NCBI RefSeq assembly: GCF_900143565.1
Contig: NZ_FREX01000004.1
Span: 1 to 64,000 of the forward strand
DNA length: 64,000 nucleotides
DNA from: Pseudovibrio sp. Alg231-02
Lineage (GTDB): Bacteria > Pseudomonadota > Alphaproteobacteria > Rhizobiales > Stappiaceae
Direction: 5' to 3'
Position numbers and translations under genes: made by a program. The notes beneath the pieces were generated by a model. It did no database searches. It was given only the letters and a program-made list of their open reading frames with translations, and was not told the DNA's origin. The stretch's first letter is position 1; each line of letters opens with the position of its first letter. Of the stretch, positions 36,601 to 44,511 are shown piece after piece.

Positions 36601-36997
36601 TCATGCTGAGCTTTGCATTATCAAGGAAATCATTTGCCACATCGATGTCTTCCCCTTCAGCAGCACGTTCAGCTTCATTCAGGTAATCATCGGTTTTCTG
36701 CTCAAAATTATCGAAGATTTTGCGCTGTTCCTTGTCGATGATCAGATGGGCCTTTTCCGTAAGACTTCCGAATTCTACATAGGACTGCGCTACTGCATTC
36801 TGAATGCCTTCCGCGGTATCAAGCGATACCTCAAGCGCCTCGGGCACTTCATCTCCATAGGAGGAAACAGTATCGGCCTCAGAAGGATCAATACTGCAAA
36901 TTTTGAGCATAGCATTCGCCCATGCATCAACCTGACTGGACTGTTTTGGAGTACCAGCAGTTTCATTTGAACCGGAAGGGATATCGGAACCAGCCAT
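33605..36997 (-). CDS. Giant repeat coiled-coil protein, unknown function
   Basis: A 1130-residue, highly charged, almost entirely alpha-helical protein with no signal peptide or membrane segment. It is built from degenerate ~60-110-residue helical units. The N-terminal third contains LNEAERAAEGEDIDVANDFLD and a following unit closing on AAIGNM. The C-terminus repeats KMEEEFPKSRGEKLKAALGKKKK and, near the end, KMEEEYPKTRSEKAKAALGKKKK (each 20 residues or so; key residues K, E, P, R and a lysine-rich end). It is clearly paralogous to the 535-residue protein at 47070-48677. No known family recognised; a cytoplasmic scaffold is possible. Confidence 0.85.
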   Translation of the reverse strand: MAGSDIPSGSNETAGTPKQSSQVDAWANAMLKICSIDPSEADTVSSYGDEVPEALEVSLDTAEGIQNAVAQSYVEFGSLTEKAHLIIDKEQRKIFDNFEQKTDDYLNEAERAAEGEDIDVANDFLDNAKLSMKGMSEALDRGVSTALKLDGYVQEVTALLKEAGTYYKQRNKIPYEEQLSDLLSYQTMVETLGQEAKLLVSENRIADAKTAIEQMKAAIGNMPKCFETPKNAKTAKKATADDVEFGLVSKGAHAMEDVEFLDDVFGEEIALAERQDAIFALHQKVEEEHKQDQTGWSKKSVTEFEDAYQVAKNALDGGHKMATDLWLDSDVKKALPKIDSLVETGRTMHMRMKKISLAAQGHNDAETAEIISADQETAGDVFENRLARLREDLNSLKTGINTSNANWRPICQHVNGPEFETIYQGALASYEDGMACAQEDMEDKEAHCEQLQQYVSSAKSYLVQMQQLFAKAQEIRKNDITGIDIKAKEATARLQNLVKRRPEIQAWSVDLGAFDQARTLAAKALEALNVAMADNSTAVSVAALNAFNSQIADMQEAFDVATAEIERTSADMKFRLKNVKSVFANLAARKEELKKKPKEFAEFYKANNDAFTLITQDQVVLSNRDKKGVDDLLAGVEVALGKMRVLLGMPDAGEGGVQTDASGRRDELLQAVRDRFGQLKQVEKWARENPEVEGHYADIADAHADAQEQADTFKVGLIELGNMDPKVVENALRAIDQDLDDMDNIFQAAREQMEQLNGAEAIEGELNAKSDLLERIKAHNPRITKYEDKTGLFQDLGEKDFYKGIIANLRDCLLTASDFYFQDEEAKGEAELEKVEVYYDSLEEALKQAAATRKEVAGFEHILDMASQSLADLNAKEENLKTRPQRNAFVVNSAEVKKFMADVSKHIGQQDIKPIREIIPALEAAVQKMEEEFPKSRGEKLKAALGKKKKGTFEDELIAMQQRQAAAEAERAAEEERRANSDEHLSAEEKQAKANKKEIWEMEQIVFKACELMVGLDKKFEAAQKELSPKENAARSSREKQKLAKERAPLTQYYTNREAFKALIVEIGELHRNLKLEEAWKLIPKIKAAALKMEEEYPKTRSEKAKAALGKKKKKDFFGDDVEPKSGKKK

Positions 36998-37570
36998 AAC
37001 GGACCTCTTGGCGCACTAAAATAAGTTAATGCGGGATATCACTTACGCCATGAGATTATGTTTCACTATTCCCCCTCTATCGAGCGAATATTTATTAAAA
37101 AGAAGACATCGTGAAATTGACGAAGCCGCTACGCCAGAGCCTCAGCCAAGGTTTGTAATCAGTCGTTTACTAATTGCTTGGTCTGCTTGTACTTTGGAAA
37201 GAAGATCTTATCCCTGATGCTTGAATTAGTAGACGGGAGGCACGAAGCTGTATTGGTCTCCTCGGAACGATCTGGTGTGATTGTGATGCCTATTCTGGCT
37301 GCCACCAATTCCAGCACGCCTTAATTGATACTGCGCGTCATATTCAGTCTGATCTTCTTCTCCCTAAGCCGCTCAACAACTGAGCAGCCCGCATCAAACA
37401 AACAAAAATGAACCAATTGAAGGAACGGGGGAACAAAGGATAGGTTGACCTAGCCAACACACATACTAGGACCGCTGCGAGACGTTCGCTAACATTTTAC
37501 AATGTAATTTAGCTCGCAGTGCTATACGCTGTTCAAACAAGAGAAGATGTTCCCACTATCAAAACCGAAG
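36998..37570. other. Intergenic region with regulator relic
   Basis: About 570 bp between two minus-strand genes. It holds a decayed LysR-like segment (see 37250-37425) and presumably the promoter of the coiled-coil gene near 37000. No complete gene. Confidence 0.5.
37250..37425 (-). pseudogene. Remnant of a LysR-type regulator C-terminal domain
   Basis: One minus-strand frame, interrupted by a TAA at 37321-37323, reads LFDAGCSVVERLREKKIRLN, then MTRSIN, stop, GVLELVAARIGITITPDRS. This matches the conserved 'GCS...VERL ... GVLELVAAGIGITITP' section of LysR effector domains. No HTH remains. A degraded gene; the comparison is from memory of the family. Confidence 0.5.
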
Positions 37571-38674
37571 TTAGCCACCGAACTTTAGAGCGTTAACAGC
37601 AGTAAGTATGCCCTCGGATATCCTAGCATTAGAATTTCCTGCAAACAGCTGAACGGTCGGAACAGCACCAGCGCCAGTTTGAGCATCATACAGAACCACA
37701 AATTTCTTGACAAATTTGTCTACTTCCCTCTGGTCCTGAAACTTCTCAATGTCGAACTTCTCATTGATTGCTGCGGCCTGGTTGTCGACATCGGTGCCAA
37801 CCATCGACTCAGGCATACCAAGTACGGTTCGCACGACCTGGTACAAAGCCGGGGATCCTAGAATTTCATATGCATCCGAGATGTCTGCTGCTGTTCTTTG
37901 AAAGTTGAGTGCAAGTCTTACGCCTTCGTTCTTCTCGCCTTCATCTTCTTCAAAGTTGGCTTGAATATACTTTTCAACGATGTTTTTTGTGTTCTCGACT
38001 CGTTGCGCTTCTACCTTGTCTTTATATTTCTCAACTGCATCTTTGAGTTCAGCAGGTTTTTTCAACTCATCTATATCAAAGTTTTCTTCGAACCATTCAA
38101 CCCGCTCATCTTTTGGACCACGAATGATCTCATCAGGAACATCATAGGCAGTGGTTATCACTCTATAGAGTGCTGGATCTGCCAAAAGTTGAACTGTAAA
38201 AATGACGTCTCGCGGCATCTTTTGCTGGTAATAATCGGCAAGTCGATCAATATCCTCAACTTTTTCACCTGGTACATTTGTATATCGAACGATTTTCCTA
38301 TCCAGAGCTTCATTTTTAGTCGACCAATCGAAAGTACCTTCGATGGTTCCGTCTTTATTAAAGGGAAATACTTCAGCCAATACCTTAAATCGACCATCGC
38401 TTAGTGTGTTCGCTAGCGCTTTTTCGTCTGACGTTCCTTCAGTCAGAACTTTTCGGACCATGCCCTTCGCGTAGGCCATGTCTTCAAGGCCCATCGTTTT
38501 CATCATGAAATTATACAAGCGATAATCGTTTAGAAGATCGTCAACGGTCTCTACGTTCTTAAAATTTTCTTCGTAGTACTGAATCTCGCGTGCAATTTCT
38601 GGATCTTTTGCTGTTCGATCTTTTGCAGCAGGCAAGTCGCGATTAAGCACTGAAAATCGAAGATGAGTATCCAT
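37571..38674 (-). CDS. DUF1217-family protein
   Basis: A 367-residue cytoplasmic protein with three related helical segments: EIQYYEENFKNVETVDDLLNDYRLYNFMM at the start, then the block around IDRLADYYQQKMPRDVIFTVQLLADPALYRVI, and near the C-terminus INEKFDIEKFQDQREVDKFVKKF (each quoted only in part). These are features of DUF1217, often seen beside alphaproteobacterial flagellar genes. No flagellar genes are in this window. Function unproven. Confidence 0.85.
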   Translation of the reverse strand: MDTHLRFSVLNRDLPAAKDRTAKDPEIAREIQYYEENFKNVETVDDLLNDYRLYNFMMKTMGLEDMAYAKGMVRKVLTEGTSDEKALANTLSDGRFKVLAEVFPFNKDGTIEGTFDWSTKNEALDRKIVRYTNVPGEKVEDIDRLADYYQQKMPRDVIFTVQLLADPALYRVITTAYDVPDEIIRGPKDERVEWFEENFDIDELKKPAELKDAVEKYKDKVEAQRVENTKNIVEKYIQANFEEDEGEKNEGVRLALNFQRTAADISDAYEILGSPALYQVVRTVLGMPESMVGTDVDNQAAAINEKFDIEKFQDQREVDKFVKKFVVLYDAQTGAGAVPTVQLFAGNSNARISEGILTAVNALKFGG

Positions 38675-38941
38675 TGAATTGAACCTGATTACATAAAAAC
38701 AGTTTGGGGTAGTCTGACTCGGTTGTCTTGTCTGAACCTGATGAACTTTGGCGCTGATCTTTTCTACTGACTGGTTTATTTAAGCCATTGTAATGATTGG
38801 ACTTCGGGCAGAGAATTCAAGCCATGCAGAGTTTGGTCCTGCCCGTTATCCAGCCTTGTAACTTGAGTTTCTGGACCTTCTCGAGGTGTTTAAACAATTG
38901 CTGGAGAATCGCCTCACTTAACTTCGCCCCCCTTCCCCCAC

Positions 38942-38973
38942 AAAAAAGACCCCCGCCACTTTGGGCGAGGGTC
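38942..38973 (-). terminator. Terminator of the ttrBCA operon
   Basis: GACCCTCGCC / GGCGGGGGTC stem (one mismatch or wobble) read on the minus strand, followed by TTTTTTG. It lies about 150 bp after the ttrA stop. Confidence 0.7.
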
Positions 38974-39045
38974 GTGGGAGTTTTTCTGCGAGAGATGTGC
39001 CTCATACCGGGTTGGTGGGGCGTTTGGCTTTGGCTGTTTGTTGCA

Positions 39046-39074
39046 ATCAGGCACCGCTGGGGGCAGTGCCTGAT
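39046..39074 (+). terminator. Perfect 9-bp hairpin after ttrA, best U-tract on plus strand
   Basis: ATCAGGCAC (39046-39054) and GTGCCTGAT (39066-39074), 11-nt loop, followed on the plus strand by GTTTTTG. On the minus strand it may stabilise the 3' end of the ttr mRNA. Confidence 0.5.
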
Positions 39075-39128
39075 GTTTTTGTTGGCGTATTCTTTTTACG
39101 AGAACCCTAGGTATTCTCCAGAGTTCGA

Positions 39129-42100
39129 TTAGCTCATTTTTTCTATACGCGCGGGGAGAGCCTGACGGGCTATGCTGCCGACGACGGGGTCGGCGAGCAG
39201 GGCCGGGCGTTTGCTGGTTGGGTCGGTGTAGCCCAGGTCATTGCTGTTGGTGCCGAGGCCCCGCTCAGAATGTCCTTCCAAAATGACCTTTCCGATCTTG
39301 TGGGTACGCGCGCCCAGCTCGCGGTGGCCGTAGCCGTGCTCAATGCCGATGGCGCCCCGTGCGATGCCCTGGCGAACCAAAGCCTGCCCGCTGATGCGGT
39401 TGCTTGGGGAGATGACGGTGATCCAGTCTCCGGTTTTGATTGAGAGCTGGTCCGCATCCACCGTGTTGATGGCGATGGCGTTGGAGAGCTTGAGATCATC
39501 CAGATACGGATTGCCTCCGGTGCTGGAAGAGCGCAGCTGGGATTTGGTGCTGACAACGCGGAAGGGCCATAGATCTGGCGGGAAGGCTTTGTCCACTTGA
39601 GTTCCATCAGCAAAGCTTGGGGCCTGCCATGTTGGGCAGCCAACAAACTTCTTGCCCGTCATGGAGTTTCGCGCGGTGCCGACAGTCTCGTTCCAGACCT
39701 GAATGCCTTTTTTGTAGGAGCGAGCAAATGTCTCGCCCTTGTAGGTTTTCGCCGCATCCTCATAGCGACCACCTCTGTTGTAAACATAGGCAACACGGCG
39801 CCATTCATCTGGCTTTAACGTGCTTTCCAAGTCCACGCGGATACGATCCACGCCAGTGATCGTCATGTCGGCGTCATCACTTTCCGGCACAGCGCCGCCA
39901 TCAAACGCCACGTTAGCCCCAGCACGCATCCAGAAATCCTCAGAGCGGTGCAGCGGGTGCAGGTTGCCGTCCGCATCCGGTATGGCTTTGTCGCCAAAGC
40001 CCGGCAGATCCATGCGTTTGGCCACATCAATGAAGAAGTTGTCCATATCCATGTGGCGGCCATCCGGTGTTTTGCCGGTCTGACAATCCACCACCGGCCA
40101 GCGGGCCGTGGAGACCTTGGTTGGCACACCGCCCCATGCAGAGGCCCAGCCCCATGCTTCGTAGAACACACGGTCCGGCACGATGTAATCGGCGAAACGT
40201 GAAGTTTCGTTGATGAACGGATCAATGGCGATGAACAGCGGCAAGCGCTTGGTGTCTTTGATCTTCTCTTTGACGTCGTTCTCCATGCCCGCAACACCGT
40301 AAACCGGATTGGAGGACCATGTGATCACGGCCTTGGCTTTGTAGGGATACCCCTCCAACACAGAGGTGAGCCATTGCGCGCCCATGGGTTGGGTGAAAGA
40401 ATGCCATGGCGCCTGTGCCGGATATGGGTTTTTGCCTTCCGCAGTCAGACGCTTGAATTCGCTGGTTCTCTCGTAGGCGAAGCCACCGCGGCCTGCATCC
40501 ACGCCTTTCACCTTCACCTTGCCGGGGAAGGCAAGCAGGTTATAGCGTGGGCCTTTCTGCACATCCTTGAAACGACCGCCACCAGCTGTGGTGCCGCCTT
40601 TGGCGTTGAGGTTGCCAACCAGTGCGTTGAGCATGACGATGGCGTAGGCGGTGTAAAAGCCTGCTGCATGCATGGTGCCGCCGTGGCAATCGGCAGCTGC
40701 CTGTTTGCCAACGCTGGTGAAGTCGCGGGCCAGAGAGATGATGCGCTCTTCCGGCACACCGCAATCTGCTGAATATTCAGCAAGCGTTTTGCGCAGTGCC
40801 TCCCGGCGCAGCAAGCTCAGGCTGGTGGCTACGGGCACAGTAGAACCATCCAGAAGTCTCACGGTTCCCTGGTGGAACAGTGTGGCAGGGCGGCCCTTTG
40901 CAGGAGAAAGCTCTCCCGTTTGCGCATCAAGGCACATTGGTGCTTTTTGAGCATCTTCTTCCAGATCAGCTGTTACCATTCCTTGCCGCAGGAATGAGCC
41001 GCCTTTTGGATGCTCTGGATCATCAATGACCAGATGCGTTGCATTGGACCAACTGGCCTCCCCTGCCGTCTGAGCTGCTGCGCCGGACGGTTGAGCCAGA
41101 AACTTGGCATCGTATCGTTCGTTTTCCATGATCCAGCGGATCATGCCCATCACCAGTGCCCCATCGGTGCCCGGCCTGATAGGAACCCATGTATTGTCCT
41201 TGCCAAACGCATGGTTTTGAGAGTTGGTGAGAACAGGGTCCACCACTGCATATTTGACCCCATCACGCCCACGGGCAGCGCCCATCAGTGTGCCCTGCAG
41301 CTTGTAAGGGTTGCCTGCATTGCCCGGGGCCGTGCCTATGAACAGCATGTACTTGGCATGGCGATAGTCCGGCTTCAGGTGTGGCTGCTTTTTCAGATTG
41401 TCCAGCATGGCCGCATAACCAGCCCGCATGGACAGGCCACAATAGGACCGATGCCCCACAAAGTTGCGGGTGCCGTAAGCCATTTTGGCGAAGCGGGCAG
41501 CCATCATCAGGCGACCGTTTTTGAACACCGGGATCACCACCAGCTGGTTGGCTTTAGGGCCATATTCCGGATTTTCCGGATCAAGCGGTGTCTTCAGGTC
41601 GCGGATCGCACGCAGGCCTTCCACGTGGCCTTCACCAAACAAGTCACCACCCTCAACGGTTTCCTCAATCAGCTGGTCCCAGGAAATCTCCTTCCACTGG
41701 CCGCTACCGCGTTCGCCAACGCGTTTCATTGGCTTGACAATACGCTCCTTGCTGTTTTGCTTGGCGATGGCAGCATTGCCGCGCCCGCAGGCGGTGGAGC
41801 GTCCGGCGAGGCCTTGCTCACCATAGGCAGACAGGCCGGTGATCGCCTCTTTAATTGGCGTGTCGTATGGAATGTGCGGATTGGTGGAGAGTGGGCTGTA
41901 CGGGTTGCCGGTGGCGCGCAGAATATCGCCAGAGGCTTTGTCCACCCGCACACGGATGCCGCAAACGCTGGTGCAGCCCATGCACATTGTGTAGCCGACC
42001 CGTTGATCAGGGTTGAGGATCACCTCTCCGGTTGTTGGATCAACCTTATATTCCGGTGGCAGAGCCCCTCCGGCGATGCCTTTGGCTTTCGCATCCCCCA

Positions 42101-42209
42101 GCACGCCCTGATAGAAGTTTTTGCCCGTTTCAGCAAAGCCCCAGAAGGCAGCGCCAGCTGCGCCAAGAGCGGTTGCACCTTGAAGAACACCACGGCGAGA
42201 AATAGTCAT
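39129..42209 (-). CDS. ttrA: Tetrathionate reductase catalytic subunit TtrA
   Basis: A 1026-residue molybdopterin oxidoreductase, close to the ~1020 residues of TtrA. Tat signal SRRGVLQGATALGAAGAAF; N-terminal [4Fe-4S] cysteines in YTMCMGCTSVCGIRV with the fourth in RSTACGRGNA; the molybdenum ligand is likely Cys in VGHRSYCGLSMRAGY. It reduces tetrathionate to thiosulfate in the periplasm using bis-MGD. Encoded with ttrB and ttrC in the order B-C-A known from Salmonella; last gene of the operon. Related arsenate or thiosulfate reductases are the alternative, but size, partner genes and the TtrS-like sensor favour TtrA. Confidence 0.9.
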   Translation of the reverse strand: MTISRRGVLQGATALGAAGAAFWGFAETGKNFYQGVLGDAKAKGIAGGALPPEYKVDPTTGEVILNPDQRVGYTMCMGCTSVCGIRVRVDKASGDILRATGNPYSPLSTNPHIPYDTPIKEAITGLSAYGEQGLAGRSTACGRGNAAIAKQNSKERIVKPMKRVGERGSGQWKEISWDQLIEETVEGGDLFGEGHVEGLRAIRDLKTPLDPENPEYGPKANQLVVIPVFKNGRLMMAARFAKMAYGTRNFVGHRSYCGLSMRAGYAAMLDNLKKQPHLKPDYRHAKYMLFIGTAPGNAGNPYKLQGTLMGAARGRDGVKYAVVDPVLTNSQNHAFGKDNTWVPIRPGTDGALVMGMIRWIMENERYDAKFLAQPSGAAAQTAGEASWSNATHLVIDDPEHPKGGSFLRQGMVTADLEEDAQKAPMCLDAQTGELSPAKGRPATLFHQGTVRLLDGSTVPVATSLSLLRREALRKTLAEYSADCGVPEERIISLARDFTSVGKQAAADCHGGTMHAAGFYTAYAIVMLNALVGNLNAKGGTTAGGGRFKDVQKGPRYNLLAFPGKVKVKGVDAGRGGFAYERTSEFKRLTAEGKNPYPAQAPWHSFTQPMGAQWLTSVLEGYPYKAKAVITWSSNPVYGVAGMENDVKEKIKDTKRLPLFIAIDPFINETSRFADYIVPDRVFYEAWGWASAWGGVPTKVSTARWPVVDCQTGKTPDGRHMDMDNFFIDVAKRMDLPGFGDKAIPDADGNLHPLHRSEDFWMRAGANVAFDGGAVPESDDADMTITGVDRIRVDLESTLKPDEWRRVAYVYNRGGRYEDAAKTYKGETFARSYKKGIQVWNETVGTARNSMTGKKFVGCPTWQAPSFADGTQVDKAFPPDLWPFRVVSTKSQLRSSSTGGNPYLDDLKLSNAIAINTVDADQLSIKTGDWITVISPSNRISGQALVRQGIARGAIGIEHGYGHRELGARTHKIGKVILEGHSERGLGTNSNDLGYTDPTSKRPALLADPVVGSIARQALPARIEKMS

Positions 42210-42221
42210 AACTGGCTCTCC

Positions 42222-43205
42222 TTAGGCTTGAGTTTGCTTGCTGGCACGCACGGCCAGCAGGTTGATGAGAAGCGTGACAAAGATCAGGCTGAGGATCAGC
42301 AGGCCCGCAGACCCGGCCAGCGTGCGCAGAGCGTCCTGAGACAGGGCGGCTTCATAGCCGTAAAATGCGGTCTCGGTTTTGGACATGAGTTGCGCGCCGT
42401 TGAAGGTGGACCAGCGGAAAGCCAATGCGCCAAACACGGCCAGCGCCCCGCTTACACCGCGCAGCAACAAAGAGGCCTTTGCACTCACAGCCAGAACCAC
42501 CGGAACCACGACACCTGCGATGATGAATGCACCGAACAAGCCAACAGGCGCATAGTCTGCCGCCAGAGTTGAGAGGTTGGAGTCAGTCAGCATCCAAAGG
42601 CCAAACGCGACCAGAGTGGCGGCACCTGTCACCACCAGCATGTAGCGGCCTTCCCCCTTCTCACCATTGAGGCTGTCAATGGTCATGGTGGCACCGGCAC
42701 CGCTCATAAGGGCGGTCAGAATAAGCACAATGGGGAAGCCGAGTGTGTTCCATACAGGACGCGCGGCAACCACGCTCATTTCACCAGCCGTGTACCCTAA
42801 AATGCAGAGGGCCAGAGCGCCGACACTCATGGTCAGCATACGTTCACCGCCGCACATGGGCGCGTTGCCGCGACGGCCTGTCATGAACGCCAGCAAAAGC
42901 GTAGAGGCGATAAACAGCGGCAGGAACCAGCTGCCCCACCACATGATGGAAGCGGGCGCAGAGCCACTGTAGAAGTGCATAAAACGTGCAGGCTGGTGCA
43001 AGTCCGCCAGCAATGGCAAACCGGAGGCCAATGCAAAACTGGCAGCTACAATCAACGCGCCTTTGGCTTCTGCAACGCGCACAAGACGAGCATAAGCCAG
43101 CAGCAACGCAGCACCTGCCCCCGTACCCACCAGCAGGAAGTAAGCGACCGCCCAGGGCCGCCAGACGGCTTCATGATCAAAAGACATCAGATCAACAGCA
43201 GGCAT
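42222..43205 (-). CDS. ttrC: TtrC, NrfD-family quinol-binding membrane subunit
   Basis: A 327-residue polytopic protein with about nine membrane helices, beginning WRPWAVAYFLLVGTGAGAALLLAY and containing ADLHQPARFMHFYSGSAPASIMWWG. NrfD/PsrC-type subunits oxidise quinol and pass electrons to an iron-sulfur subunit (here TtrB). Placed between ttrB and ttrA, 3-4 bp after ttrB and 12 bp before ttrA. Confidence 0.9.
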   Translation of the reverse strand: MPAVDLMSFDHEAVWRPWAVAYFLLVGTGAGAALLLAYARLVRVAEAKGALIVAASFALASGLPLLADLHQPARFMHFYSGSAPASIMWWGSWFLPLFIASTLLLAFMTGRRGNAPMCGGERMLTMSVGALALCILGYTAGEMSVVAARPVWNTLGFPIVLILTALMSGAGATMTIDSLNGEKGEGRYMLVVTGAATLVAFGLWMLTDSNLSTLAADYAPVGLFGAFIIAGVVVPVVLAVSAKASLLLRGVSGALAVFGALAFRWSTFNGAQLMSKTETAFYGYEAALSQDALRTLAGSAGLLILSLIFVTLLINLLAVRASKQTQA

Positions 43206-43208
43206 AAC

Positions 43209-43928
43209 TCACACCTCCCCATGTGCAGGCGTTTCAAGACCTTGGCGCAAATCACGGGCACCCCCGCCAACTGCAACGGTTGAGGCAAGCCTGTCATCCA
43301 GCCCGATGTAATAGACGTTTGGTCCTGTCTTGAACTCAGGTCGCAGGCCCTTGGTTTCATGCTCCGCCATCAGCTTGCGGATTTCGCTTTCCGGATCGTT
43401 CAGATCGCCAAACACGCGGGCGTTGCCAACGCAGGTTTCAACGCAGGCCGGCAGCAAGCCAACAGACGTGCGATGCACACAAAACGTGCACTTGTCCGCA
43501 ACGCCGGTTTTGTGGTTGATGAAGCGCGCTTCATAAGGGCACGCCTGCACGCAGTAGCCGCAGGCCACGCATTGCTCGGCATCCACCACCACAGCGCCCT
43601 CATCTGTTTTATAGGTGGCATTGACCGGACACACCGGAATGCACGGCGGCTCGTCACAATGGTTGCACAAGCGCGGTAACACGGCCTGACTTGGACCATC
43701 CGGGCCATCCAGCTCATATATGGGGACAGCGGTACGGTGCTGGCCTGCGGGCACGTCGTTTTCAATGGTACAGGCCACGGTGCAGGCCTGACAGCCGATG
43801 CATTTGCGCAGATCCACCAGCATGCCCCAGCGCTTGGGCTTTGCCTGTGCGCTTGCAGCTGCCGGCGTCGCCACTGCAGCTGTTGAGCCTGCCATGGCCA
43901 GTTTGAGGAACTCACGTCTTGAATTCAT
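43209..43928 (-). CDS. ttrB: TtrB, four-cluster ferredoxin subunit
   Basis: A 239-residue periplasmic iron-sulfur protein with a Tat signal (RREFLKLAMAGSTAAVATPA) and four cysteine groups: CIGCQACTVAC, CNHCDEPPCIPVCP, CVACGYCVQACPY and CTFCVHRTSVGLLPACVETC. It relays electrons from TtrC to TtrA. First gene of the ttrBCA operon; an inverted repeat sits in its promoter region (44016-44031). Confidence 0.92.
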   Translation of the reverse strand: MNSRREFLKLAMAGSTAAVATPAAASAQAKPKRWGMLVDLRKCIGCQACTVACTIENDVPAGQHRTAVPIYELDGPDGPSQAVLPRLCNHCDEPPCIPVCPVNATYKTDEGAVVVDAEQCVACGYCVQACPYEARFINHKTGVADKCTFCVHRTSVGLLPACVETCVGNARVFGDLNDPESEIRKLMAEHETKGLRPEFKTGPNVYYIGLDDRLASTVAVGGGARDLRQGLETPAHGEV

Positions 43929-44015
43929 GTCTCCCCCCGGAGTGTCACGGTTTGGGTTGTTCCCAAGCTACCGGGAGGCCAGCAACAAAAATATTGGGGA
44001 GGTTATCTGCGGGCT

Positions 44016-44031
44016 TAGGGGAGTTCCCCTA
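44016..44031. promoter_or_regulatory. Perfect inverted repeat upstream of ttrB
   Basis: TAGGGGA-GT-TCCCCTA, a 7-2-7 dyad, located 88 bp upstream of the ttrB start and 129 bp before the plus-strand small ORF. A candidate binding site for TtrR, by position only. Confidence 0.5.
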
Positions 44032-44159
44032 GATGGGCGGGGCAACACCAGAGAACAAACCCTTAGTCATCACAGATGCGCGTCTCATTCGTCCATAGGA
44101 GAGCAGCACATAAGCATGCTGCACGAACAAATGATCGTGGTGAATAAAGGAAAACAATA

Positions 44160-44411
44160 ATGCCCGCTATCAATCTTACCGCTGCCTGGCAGGCCGTGCC
44201 ATCAGGCGTCTGGCAACCTCAACATCAGGTCGCTGGTGTTTGGAGAGACATCGATCGCGAAACATCAATTGCCTCAATACCGTTGGTGCGGTCCGCACCG
44301 GGAGCTGGTGACCGCCCGATTTCTGGTCGTTTTACTGTGCCAGTTCATTCCACCTATCAGGCGCGCGTCTCTCCGCTCTCGCCCAACCCTGTCCGCCTAA
44401 ACTCTGTTTAA
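44160..44411 (+). CDS. Small hypothetical protein
   Basis: An 83-residue frame with AAGGAAA at good spacing before its ATG and a hairpin after its stop, which argues for a real gene. The protein (for example VWQPQHQVAGVWRDIDRE, then ISGRFTVPVHSTYQARVSPL) has no membrane segment, cysteine or known family. Divergent from ttrB; it may belong to the same regulated locus. Low certainty that it is translated. Confidence 0.45.
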   Translation: MPAINLTAAWQAVPSGVWQPQHQVAGVWRDIDRETSIASIPLVRSAPGAGDRPISGRFTVPVHSTYQARVSPLSPNPVRLNSV

Positions 44412-44425
44412 CCGTTTAGAGGAGC

Positions 44426-44455
44426 GAAGCTGTATTTTTTAATGCAGCTTCTCTT
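44426..44455 (+). terminator. Hairpin after the small ORF
   Basis: GAAGCTG (44426-44432) pairs with CAGCTTC (44445-44451) around a T-rich loop, followed by TCTTC. Plausible terminator or attenuator before the TauE gene. Confidence 0.45.
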
Positions 44456-44511
44456 CAAGCAAATTGCATCATGAGGCAGTCACTCTTATACAGATCAGAA
44501 GATTTTTCAGA

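Larger units (their letters stand above)
38675..39128. other. Intergenic region with two hairpins downstream of ttrA
   Basis: About 450 bp that separates ttrA from the DUF1217 gene, both on the minus strand. It holds the ttr-operon terminator at 38942-38973 and a second hairpin at 39046-39074, and presumably the DUF1217 promoter near 38700. A plus-strand frame at 38797-39132 is not a gene. Confidence 0.55.

Noticed and set aside
38797-39132. 111-codon plus-strand frame downstream of ttrA
   Set aside because: Covers the terminator hairpins at 38942-38973 and 39046-39074; translation has no family character and no ribosome site.
39129-42209. Possibility that the molybdopterin enzyme is an arsenate reductase or thiosulfate reductase
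   Set aside because: Size near 1020 residues, Tat signal, B-C-A partner order and a TtrS-like sensor nearby favour tetrathionate reductase; only biochemical data could settle it.
41010-42572. 520-codon plus-strand frame opposite ttrA and ttrC
   Set aside because: Antisense to two clearly homologous genes; the reading is low-complexity and lacks any family.
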